Assembly (NCBI GenBank): GCA_020628635.1 | Contig: JAHDEU010000163.1 | Location: 1-5,629 of the forward strand | Source of the DNA: Hellea sp. | Lineage (GTDB): Bacteria; Pseudomonadota; Alphaproteobacteria; Caulobacterales; Maricaulaceae | Reading direction: 5' to 3' | Length of the DNA: 5,629 nt | Part shown: one piece after another, positions 1-5,275 of the stretch | How positions within the stretch are numbered: the first letter of the stretch is position 1 | Layout: the number at the start of each line of letters is the position of its first letter | The notes under the pieces: generated by a model | What the model was told of the DNA's origin: nothing | Database searches by the model: none | What the model saw: the letters and a program-made list of their open reading frames with translations, nothing else | Program-made: the position numbers and the translations under genes

Positions 1-1289
1 CCCGTCGGAGCACCTGCTAAGGGCTGCGGCGCGTAGCCTTGTCCCTGCGGTGCGTAGCCCTGCGGCTGGCCATAGCCGGGCTGCGGGCGGGCGCCGGGCG
101 GGGTGCGCAGGGCGGGGCCCACGACATGCGGGGCGGCCGCCTGGCGCGCGGATGGCGGTGTGGCGGCGGAGGGCTGCACGCTCGCACCGATGCGGGCAAG
201 CAGGTCGCGCTGTTCCGTCGTCATCTCTGCTGGACGGGCCATCGGCGCTTGTGGGGGCTGTCCGGCTTGGCGGCTGCGCGCGGCCGCGCGGGCGGCGTCC
301 GATGCACTCGTGAATGTCTGCCCGTTCTGTTCCTGGGTCACCATGCGCGCGCCAAAGGCGGGCGCGGGGGCAGGGGCCTGCTGTGCGGATGGCTGCGCCG
401 TCCGCACCGCGCCCTGGCGCGGCATGCGGCGGGGCTGCTGGGCTTGGCGAGGCGGCTGGGCCTGGCGGGGCGGCGTCGCGCCGCGCATGGCCTGTTGCGG
501 CGGGCTCGCCTGTGATTGGGTGGGCCGCGCCTGGTGGGCGGGTACGGGATCGCGTGGCAGCATCTGATCGCCGCGCGACTGGCCCGCAATGCGTTGCTGG
601 CGCTGGGCTTCGTCCGTCTTGCCCTGTAGCTGCAGGACGAGGGCGAGGTTCTGGCGCACGCCCGCGCTCGCGCCCGGTGTCGCGACGGCGCGCCGGAGCC
701 ATTGCTCCGCCGTCGCCGGATCCCCGGACAGCGCATGTGACAGGCCGACATTGGCGAGCACGTTCGGATCGTTGGGCGTGATCGACAGCGCGCGCGAGTA
801 GTGCCGGCGCGCACCCTGATAGTCTTCCATCTGGTCCAGCGCCGCGCCCTTGAGCGACCACAGCCGCGCATATTGGGGCGCAAGGCGCAGGCCCTGGTCA
901 AGCGGCGCAACCGCGTCCATCGCGCGCTGGTCGGCGATCAGCGCGGCGGCGTATTCCGCCAGCAGATAGGGGTCGCGCGGGTGGATGGCGCGGGTCGTCT
1001 GGGTGATCTCCACGGCGCGGGCCGGATTGCCCAGCTTGCGCACGGCGGCCGCCAGCTTCAGAGCAGACTCCAGATCGGACGGGTTGAGATCGTATTCATT
1101 GCTCCAGAAAGCGGCTTGGGCAAAGAGCGGCTGCGTCTCGATGTTGTCGCGCATGGTGCGCGAGGCCGGCATGTATTGATCGACCAGCCCCTCTTGCTGG
1201 ATGCTCTCTTCCTGCTCCGTCATGCCGGGCGCAACCGCGCAGGCCGAAAGCATCAGCAGGGCAGGGAGTGCAAGAATGCGCAAAGTCAT
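1..1289 (-). CDS. TPR-repeat lipoprotein, TadD-like, C-terminus beyond left edge (partial)
   Basis: The frame is open for 429 codons from an ATG at 1289-1287 to the window edge. A good Shine-Dalgarno (GGAAGAGG, 1303-1296 on the minus strand) sits 6 nt before it, which fixes the start. The first 17 residues are a short lipoprotein signal peptide ending in the lipobox LSAC, with Cys17 as the predicted acylated residue. Residues about 71-232 form four to five TPR units; signs include the helix pairs, the Pro/Asp turns at IHPRDP and ITPNDP, and the segment VRQNLALVLQLQGKTDEA, which resembles the last repeat of TadD-type proteins. TadD is an outer-membrane-associated lipoprotein needed for Tad/Flp pilus assembly. 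From about residue 240 the protein becomes Pro/Gln/Ala/Arg-rich, with PPRQAQ twice in tandem (273-284) and GYAPQ twice near the edge. Less repetitive islands lie around 312-331 and 350-370. TadD proteins usually lack such a tail. No other tad gene is visible, so the pilus role is inferred; a general TPR lipoprotein is the alternative. Confidence 0.85.
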   Translation of the reverse strand, partial: MTLRILALPALLMLSACAVAPGMTEQEESIQQEGLVDQYMPASRTMRDNIETQPLFAQAAFWSNEYDLNPSDLESALKLAAAVRKLGNPARAVEITQTTRAIHPRDPYLLAEYAAALIADQRAMDAVAPLDQGLRLAPQYARLWSLKGAALDQMEDYQGARRHYSRALSITPNDPNVLANVGLSHALSGDPATAEQWLRRAVATPGASAGVRQNLALVLQLQGKTDEAQRQQRIAGQSRGDQMLPRDPVPAHQARPTQSQASPPQQAMRGATPPRQAQPPRQAQQPRRMPRQGAVRTAQPSAQQAPAPAPAFGARMVTQEQNGQTFTSASDAARAAARSRQAGQPPQAPMARPAEMTTEQRDLLARIGASVQPSAATPPSARQAAAPHVVGPALRTPPGARPQPGYGQPQGYAPQGQGYAPQPLAGAPT

Positions 1290-1427
1290 GGTGGGCCTCT
1301 TCCGGCCGGCCCGCGAGCCTGAGCCAATGATTGCGCGGACGGAATTATTGAGTCACACCCGCATCGTTAATAAACGTAAAGAGGCGGGGTTAACGACCTC
1401 TTACGAAAGCGGAAGACGCGAGCACCC
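1290..1427. promoter_or_regulatory. Divergent promoter region, TPR lipoprotein / aminopeptidase
   Basis: This 138-bp gap drives two genes transcribed away from each other. It is AT-richer than its surroundings between 1341 and 1405. For the lipoprotein, AATAAT (minus strand, 1349-1344) is a 5-of-6 match to a sigma70 -10 box; TTAACG is a weak -35 with a short 15-nt spacer. For the aminopeptidase, TTGAGT (1348-1353), 17 nt and TAAACG (1371-1376) form a weak promoter. One GANTC site (GAGTC, 1350-1354) lies between or within these elements. At 1390-1404, TTAA-N7-TTAC is one mismatch from the CtrA box TTAA-N7-TTAA. Read on the minus strand the site is GTAA-N7-TTAACC. The promoter boxes are guesses by eye. 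Confidence 0.4.
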
Positions 1428-2846
1428 ATGAGCCATTCCACCACCTTGATCCGTCCGTCCGAACGCGACGGAACCGGCGCTGCCATTGCGGTCCACGTCC
1501 TGCGGCCCGACGCCGTGCAAGGTGCGCTGCAGAGCCTCAGCGACCTGCAGTCCGGCTATGCCGAGGCGCGCGGCTTTGCGGGCGAGGCGGGGCAGACGGT
1601 CGTGTTGCCCGGCGAGGACGGCGCCGTCGCCGCCGTGCTGCTGGGCGCAGGTGCGAAGGACAGCGATCTGGAGCGCGAAATGCGGGTTGGACAGTTGCCG
1701 GGCGGCCTGCCCGCGGGGGAATACACGCTCGCCAGCCTGCCTGACGACTTCTCCGCGCGACTTGCAACCATCGCCTGGGGCATGGGGAGCTACCGCTTCA
1801 CGCGCTATCTCAAGGATGCGCGCGAGCCCGCGCTGCTGGTGGTGGGCGAAGAGGTCGACGTTGTCGGCGCGCGGGCGGCCGTCGCGGCGACCGCGCTGGG
1901 CCGCGACCTCATCAACACGCCCGCCGGCGATATGGGGCCGGTCGCGCTGGCAAAGGCAGCCCGCGATCTGGCGCAGGAACACGGCGCGGAATACAGCGCC
2001 GTGGTCGGTGAGGAATTGCTGGAGCAGAACTACCCCATGATCCACGCCGTGGGCCGCGCCGCGCATGAGGCACCGCGGCTGGTCGAGCTGGAGTGGGGCG
2101 ACCCCGACCATCCGCGCCTCGCCGTCATCGGCAAGGGCATCACGTTCGACACGGGCGGGGTGAACATGAAGGGCGCGTCGGGCGCGCGGCTGATGAAAAA
2201 GGACATGGGCGGCGCAGCCCACGCGCTGGCGCTGTCGCACATGATCATGGCCGCCAAGCTGCCCATCCGGCTGCACTGCCTGCTGGCGATTGCGGAAAAC
2301 GCCGTCTCGGCCAATGCCTACCGCCCCGGCGACATACTGGACTCCCGCACCGGGCTGACGGTGGAGATCGACAACACGGACGCGGAGGGGCGCCTCGTGC
2401 TGGGCGACGCGCTGTGCAAGGCGAGCGAGTCCAAGCCCGCCTTGATGATCGACTTTGCCACGCTGACGGGCGCGGCACGGGTCGCGCTTGGCCCGCAGCT
2501 GCCACCATTCTTCACCAATCGCGACGCGCTGCACGAGCCTGTGTCCGAGCACTGCATGAAAGAGCTCGACCCGGTCTGGCCCATGCCACTCTGGCAGCCC
2601 TACCACGCCATGCTGCGCAGCCCGATCGCCGACATGAAGAATGCGGGCGGGCGCTTTGCCGGTGCCGTCACCGCAGCGCTGTTCCTGGAGCGGTTCGTGG
2701 CCGACACGCCCTGGATGCATTTCGACGTCTATGGCTGGAACCCGTCCGCGCGCGCTGGCCATCCCAAGGGCGCGGATGTCTATGCCGTGCGCGGCCTGTT
2801 CAGCTGGCTGGCGGCGGGAGGCTTGAACACGCGGCTGGAGCGCTGA
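1428..2846 (+). CDS. M17 leucyl aminopeptidase family protein
   Basis: A 472-residue metallo-aminopeptidase of family M17, related to PepA. It removes N-terminal residues from peptides in the cytoplasm, normally as a hexamer with two divalent metals per active site; no signal peptide is present. Residues 1-150 form the variable N-terminal domain. The catalytic domain starts near the conserved NTPAGDM (163-169). The residues matching the E. coli PepA metal and catalytic set are all present at the expected spacing: Lys236 and Asp241 in GKGITFDTGG, Lys248, Asp259 in KKDMGGAA, and Asp318, Glu320 and Arg322 in the M17 signature NTDAEGRL. The enzyme is therefore probably active. It is somewhat shorter than E. 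coli PepA (about 500 residues), as usual for the second M17 type in alphaproteobacteria. The start is the ATG with GGAAG about 12 nt upstream. A terminator follows at once, so it is probably transcribed separately from the MarR operon. Substrate preference cannot be told from sequence; murein-peptide turnover is possible given the NlpC/P60 gene downstream. Confidence 0.95.
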   Translation: MSHSTTLIRPSERDGTGAAIAVHVLRPDAVQGALQSLSDLQSGYAEARGFAGEAGQTVVLPGEDGAVAAVLLGAGAKDSDLEREMRVGQLPGGLPAGEYTLASLPDDFSARLATIAWGMGSYRFTRYLKDAREPALLVVGEEVDVVGARAAVAATALGRDLINTPAGDMGPVALAKAARDLAQEHGAEYSAVVGEELLEQNYPMIHAVGRAAHEAPRLVELEWGDPDHPRLAVIGKGITFDTGGVNMKGASGARLMKKDMGGAAHALALSHMIMAAKLPIRLHCLLAIAENAVSANAYRPGDILDSRTGLTVEIDNTDAEGRLVLGDALCKASESKPALMIDFATLTGAARVALGPQLPPFFTNRDALHEPVSEHCMKELDPVWPMPLWQPYHAMLRSPIADMKNAGGRFAGAVTAALFLERFVADTPWMHFDVYGWNPSARAGHPKGADVYAVRGLFSWLAAGGLNTRLER

Positions 2847-2860
2847 AAGCTCCAGATTTT
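2835..2860 (+). terminator. Intrinsic terminator of the aminopeptidase gene
   Basis: CTGGAGC (2835-2841) and GCTCCAG (2849-2855) form a perfect 7-bp stem around a 7-nt loop, followed by A and then TTTT (2857-2860). The TGA stop codon (2844-2846) lies in the loop, so the hairpin uses the last codons of the gene. The T run is short, as is common in GC-rich bacteria. Confidence 0.65.
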
Positions 2861-2890
2861 CCGCTCTCGCGCGCACATTGCCTCTTGCAG

Positions 2891-2906
2891 GACTCCTTGC
2901 GGAGTC
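2891..2906. repeat. Inverted repeat with GANTC arms (I)
   Basis: GACTCC and GGAGTC form a perfect 6-bp dyad around TTGC. Each arm contains a GANTC site (2891 and 2902). No T run follows, so it is a poor terminator by itself; a protein-binding or structural role is equally possible. Confidence 0.5.
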
Positions 2907-2946
2907 GGCGCGGATTCACCCGATCTTAAAAAGTTGTCAGGCTTTT

Positions 2947-2964
2947 GAATCACTTGGTTGATTC
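2947..2964. repeat. Inverted repeat with GANTC arms (II)
   Basis: GAATCA (2947-2952) and TGATTC (2959-2964) form a perfect 6-bp dyad with a 6-nt spacer. Each arm contains a GANTC site. The repeat overlaps the best weak promoter candidate of the operon. Confidence 0.5.
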
Positions 2965-2998
2965 GGACCATATCAAGCCCGGAACGTTCTTGACCCCG

Positions 2999-3038
2999 GA
3001 ATCACCGCTATGCGAGTCCTCGCATATTCCAGTGATTC
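2999..3038. promoter_or_regulatory. Nested dyad, candidate operator of the MarR operon
   Basis: The inner part is TATGCGAG-TC-CTCGCATA (3009-3026), a perfect 8-bp inverted repeat of 18 bp, the size typical of operators bound by MarR dimers. It is flanked almost concentrically by GAATCAC (2999-3005) and GTGATTC (3032-3038), a perfect 7-bp pair. GANTC sites sit in both outer arms and at the centre (3014-3018). The dyad ends 18 nt before the MarR start codon and directly before the ribosome binding site. It could be an autoregulatory operator, a methylation-sensitive element or a leader hairpin; sequence alone does not decide. Confidence 0.5.
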
Positions 3039-3040
3039 AC

Positions 3041-3051
3041 GAGAGGCGGAA
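3041..3051 (+). promoter_or_regulatory. Ribosome binding site of the MarR-type gene
   Basis: GAGAGGCGGAA is purine-rich, with GGAA ending 5 nt before the ATG at 3057. It supports this start and lies 2 nt after the 2999-3038 dyad, so structure or protein bound there could block it. Confidence 0.55.
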
Positions 3052-3056
3052 CGGGC

Positions 3057-3563
3057 ATGGCGGCAGAGAACAACAGCGCCCGACAGCCCGCACCAACGTC
3101 CTCCGAGGTCGCGCGGCGCCAGGCCACTCGCGCGCCGGAGCCTTCCGCTTTTGTCGTTCCTGAAAGCCGCGAACCCGTCCAGCGCAATGCGGCGTCCCGC
3201 CCCGCCATGCGCGCCTCGCGCCTGTCCTCGACCGACACGCTGGCACTGTGGAAGGATGTGACGGTCGCTTCCGTCGCGGGCGACATGCCCGACCTGTCCG
3301 CGCGCCAGATGGCGGTGCTGCTGTGTGTCTATCTAGAAGTCGGTCCGCACACGGTGCGCTCGCTCGCAGCCAAGCTCAACGTGACCAAGGCGGTGATCAG
3401 CCGCGCCATCGACCGGCTGAAAAGCTATGGCTATGTCGTCAGGGCCGACGATCCGCGCGACCGCCGCTCCATCGTGCTGCGCCGCACGCCGGATGGCATC
3501 AACTTCCTGCGCAAATTCGGCGACATCATCCTCGACGAGCTGCCGGAGTCGATGCGGCGCTAA
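3057..3563 (+). CDS. MarR-family winged-helix transcriptional regulator
   Basis: A 168-residue protein. Residues about 78-153 form a MarR-type winged helix: the helix DLSARQMAVLLCVYLE, then helix-turn-helix segments TVRSLAAKLNVTKAVISRAIDRL with the recognition helix at about 109-121, then the wing YVVRADDPRDRRSIVLRRT, whose Asp-x-Arg-Asp-Arg-Arg pattern is characteristic of MarR proteins. Residues 1-58 are Ala/Arg/Pro/Ser-rich and probably disordered. The C-terminal part after the wing is only about 15 residues, shorter than in full MarR proteins, where terminal helices build the dimer; the dimer surface may therefore differ. MarR proteins usually repress their own and adjacent genes until a small ligand binds. 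Here the next gene begins 9 nt after the stop, so the two are almost surely co-transcribed. An 18-bp palindrome upstream is the obvious candidate site. Ligand and targets are unknown. Confidence 0.88.
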   Translation: MAAENNSARQPAPTSSEVARRQATRAPEPSAFVVPESREPVQRNAASRPAMRASRLSSTDTLALWKDVTVASVAGDMPDLSARQMAVLLCVYLEVGPHTVRSLAAKLNVTKAVISRAIDRLKSYGYVVRADDPRDRRSIVLRRTPDGINFLRKFGDIILDELPESMRR

Positions 3564-3572
3564 GGCGCGCGC

Positions 3573-4397
3573 GTGGCGCGTGATGCGCGCACATCTCTCG
3601 CGCCCGGCACGGGCCCCAGGCTCGCGCGCCTGCGCCTGTCACTGCCCAGCGCACCCCTGACAAACAAACCCTCGCGCAGCGCATCGCTGCAGACCGAATT
3701 GCTGCACGGTCAGCTCTTTGAGGTTCACGCGACCAAGGGCCGCTTCGCCTATGGCCGGGCGCTGGCTCTGCGCGGGCGCGGCACGGACTATGTGGGCTGG
3801 GTGCCGAGCCGCGGATTGGCTGAGAGCACGGCCAAGCCGACCCATTCTGTCACCGCGCTCTCCGCGCCCGTCTTTTCCCGCGCGCAGCTGAAGTCGCGCA
3901 TCGTCATGCACCTGTCCATGGGCGCCCGCGTTGCGGTGGTGGCGGAAGAGGACGGCTACTACCAGATCGGGGCAGGGGCGTGGGTCAGCGACCGCCACCT
4001 GGCTCCGCTATCCGTGCGCGAAACAAGCCCCGTCGCCGTCGCCCGCCGCTTCATCGGCCAACCCTATGTCTGGGGCGGGACGGGCGCGCGGGGACTGGAC
4101 TGCTCTGGCCTGATCCAGCGGGTTATGGACGCTTGCGGCCTGCCGTGTCCGAGGGATGCCGATCAGCAGGAGCGCGCTCTGGGAACCGACGTGCCGATTG
4201 CGCAGATCACCGCGCGTCGGGGTCAGCCCTGCGACCTGCTCTTCTGGGCCGGGCATGTCGGGATGCTCACCACGCGCTCACGGCTTATCCACGCCAATGC
4301 GTGGCATATGGGCGTGGTGGAGGAGCCGCTAATGGGCGCGCTGAAGCGGATAGGGGGCAGCGGAACCCCGCTGCGCCGCGTCAAGAGGCTGGACTAG
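3573..4397 (+). CDS. SH3b-NlpC/P60 family cysteine peptidase (C40)
   Basis: A 274-residue protein read from a GTG start with AAGG 7 nt upstream (3562-3565), 9 nt after the MarR stop. There is no signal peptide, so a cytoplasmic location is likely. Residues about 37-82 and 92-147 look like two bacterial SH3-like domains (for example DYVGWVPSRGL and GYYQIGAGAWVSDRHL). Residues about 152-270 are the NlpC/P60 domain: YVWGG (165-169), nucleophile Cys177 in LDCSGL, His228 in GHVGM and third residue His240 in HAN, so the catalytic set is complete. NlpC/P60 enzymes cut the gamma-D-Glu-diaminopimelate bond in murein peptides. The arrangement recalls the Bacillus YkfC type, which degrades recycled peptides inside the cell. 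With the aminopeptidase upstream, a role in murein-peptide recycling is a reasonable inference but not proven. The gene converges on the cytochrome gene with a 3-nt gap. Its first 30 residues are not conserved in appearance, so the exact start is less sure than the family. Confidence 0.92.
   Translation: MARDARTSLAPGTGPRLARLRLSLPSAPLTNKPSRSASLQTELLHGQLFEVHATKGRFAYGRALALRGRGTDYVGWVPSRGLAESTAKPTHSVTALSAPVFSRAQLKSRIVMHLSMGARVAVVAEEDGYYQIGAGAWVSDRHLAPLSVRETSPVAVARRFIGQPYVWGGTGARGLDCSGLIQRVMDACGLPCPRDADQQERALGTDVPIAQITARRGQPCDLLFWAGHVGMLTTRSRLIHANAWHMGVVEEPLMGALKRIGGSGTPLRRVKRLD
4357..4374. terminator. Possible hairpin terminator between convergent genes
   Basis: GCAGCGG and CCGCTGC form a perfect 7-bp stem with a 4-nt loop, inside the last codons of the NlpC/P60 gene and 26 nt beyond the cytochrome stop on the other strand. 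No T run follows on either strand. With only 3 bp between the two genes there is no room for an intergenic terminator, so this could serve both directions. It may also be chance in GC-rich coding sequence. Confidence 0.25.
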
Positions 4398-4400
4398 CGC

Positions 4401-5132
4401 CTATTGCTCGTCGTCAGCGGCTTCGAACGGCTCGGGCTGATCAATGTCTTCGGTTTCGCCCAGCGGCTCGACCTGCTCCAGATCGCGCATCGTGTCCTCG
4501 TCGCCGTCAATGGCTTCGCCTTCGGTCGGCACACCAATCTGCAGACCGCCCTCGGGCTCGACCGTGGCGTTTTCGGCTTCCTGCGTCAGCGGCACGGCGG
4601 CAGCTTCCGGGCGCGGCACGGGGTTGGCGGCGGCGATGCGCAGATACTCGATCACGGCGGCGCGGTCCTCGGGCTTCTTCAGGCCGACGAAGTTCATCTT
4701 GGTGCCGGGCATGTAGGTGCTGGGCTTCTCCAGGAAGCCGTCCAGCTCCTCATAGCCCCATTCATAGCCCGCGCTCGCCATGGCGGAGCTGTAGCCGAAA
4801 CCGGCCGCTTCGCCCGACTTGCGCTTCACGACGGAGTAAAGGTTCGGGCCCGTGCCATGCGGTGCGCCCGCTTCGATGTTGTGGCAGGACTTGCATTTCT
4901 TGAAGACCTTGGCGCCGCGTTCCGCATCCATCGCGCTGACCCAGGACAGCTGCGGGAAGGGGAGATCCTCGCCTCCTTCATCGACAACGACCTCAAGCGG
5001 TCCGACCGAATAGGCCGGCACATCCGGAATGTCGTGGTGCATCAGGAATTCGGGGATCGTGCGGATCGCCATGAAGACCAGCGCCGCGCCCAGCACGGCG
5101 GCCATGATCTTGTTTGTACCAAGTGGATCCAT
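4401..5132 (-). CDS. Membrane-anchored class I cytochrome c (CycM / cytochrome c552-like)
   Basis: A 243-residue c-type cytochrome. The N-terminal segment about 9-23 (IMAAVLGAALVFMAI) is an uncleaved membrane anchor, placing the heme domain in the periplasm. Heme attaches at Cys80 and Cys83 in CKSCH, with His84 as one axial ligand. The other is Met146 in YMPGTKMNFVG, close to the mitochondrial cytochrome c motif. Such anchored cytochromes (Paracoccus c552/CycM, Rhodobacter cy) carry electrons between the bc1 complex and terminal oxidases. I chose the ATG at 5132 because it begins just before the anchor and has AAGG about 10 nt upstream; longer readings add an Arg-rich stretch unlike the family. 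Family members are around 180 residues. The excess is a C-terminal tail from about 170, with 22 acidic and one basic residue in 185-243. That tail is unusual and its function is unknown. The gene is divergent from pheA, so it has its own promoter. Confidence 0.93.
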   Translation of the reverse strand: MDPLGTNKIMAAVLGAALVFMAIRTIPEFLMHHDIPDVPAYSVGPLEVVVDEGGEDLPFPQLSWVSAMDAERGAKVFKKCKSCHNIEAGAPHGTGPNLYSVVKRKSGEAAGFGYSSAMASAGYEWGYEELDGFLEKPSTYMPGTKMNFVGLKKPEDRAAVIEYLRIAAANPVPRPEAAAVPLTQEAENATVEPEGGLQIGVPTEGEAIDGDEDTMRDLEQVEPLGETEDIDQPEPFEAADDEQ

Positions 5133-5275
5133 CAGGATGACACCTTCTTCTTTTCGGTCCCGGCGGCGGCGGATTCCCGCTCGCGGCCTCTTTGCGCGCT
5201 CTCTACCAATATGGAACGCCGCTGCAACGGGAAAACCCCTTGCGGCGCAGCGTCGCGGGCGGGCAAGACAGTCCG
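5133..5275. promoter_or_regulatory. Divergent promoter region, cytochrome c / pheA
   Basis: No gene is seen in these 143 bp. Both neighbours start here, so two promoters are expected, but no convincing -35/-10 pair can be picked. A GANTC site (GATTC) lies at 5172-5176. At 5224-5243 there is an imperfect dyad, GCAA-c-GGG-AAAA-CCC-c-TTGC, 32 nt before the pheA start. It could be an operator or leader hairpin. AAGG for the cytochrome gene is at 5146-5143 on the minus strand; pheA has no clear Shine-Dalgarno. Confidence 0.35.

Larger units (their letters stand above)
2847..3056 (+). promoter_or_regulatory. GANTC-rich control region upstream of the MarR-type gene
   Basis: This 210-bp stretch has no convincing gene. 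It holds eight GANTC sites starting at 2891, 2902, 2913, 2947, 2960, 2999, 3014 and 3034. The rest of the 5.6-kb window has only six by eye (1066, 1350, 2340, 2427, 3546, 5172). Four of the eight share the longer word GAWTCAC (2913, 2947, 2999, 3034). Several sites are arms of inverted repeats (2891-2906, 2947-2964, 2999-3038). GANTC is the target of the cell-cycle methyltransferase CcrM in many alphaproteobacteria, and GcrA uses methylated GANTC in promoters. The region presumably carries the operon promoter, but no strong sigma70 pair is visible; TTGAAT (2945-2950) with CATATC 18 nt later is the best weak candidate. Confidence 0.6.

Noticed and set aside
338..910. A 190-codon minus-strand frame within the TPR lipoprotein
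   Set aside because: It is Arg-rich, and another minus-strand frame there reads without stops from a lipobox through the TPRs to the edge.
1301..1310. GGCCGGCC-type palindrome before the TPR lipoprotein start
   Set aside because: Short GC palindromes are expected often in sequence of this composition, and nothing else marks it.
1401..2876. A 491-codon open frame on the minus strand across the aminopeptidase gene
   Set aside because: It mirrors the M17 gene in GC-rich sequence, where strong third-position GC bias keeps the antisense frame open. Its product shows no recognisable domain, while the plus strand carries every M17 catalytic residue.
2891..3038. CRISPR array or replication origin reading of the repeated GANTC words
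   Set aside because: The repeats are 5-7 bp with irregular spacing, with no CRISPR-like repeat/spacer pattern. No DnaA-box cluster, AT-rich unwinding stretch or origin-linked genes are seen.
2945..3286. Short frames on both strands in the GANTC-rich intergenic region
   Set aside because: They lack ribosome binding sites and recognisable sequence and overlap the MarR gene; the repeats explain the region better.
3980..4903. A 307-codon plus-strand frame overlapping the NlpC/P60 and cytochrome genes
   Set aside because: It is Arg/Ala/Pro-rich without domains and crosses two well-supported genes in other frames.
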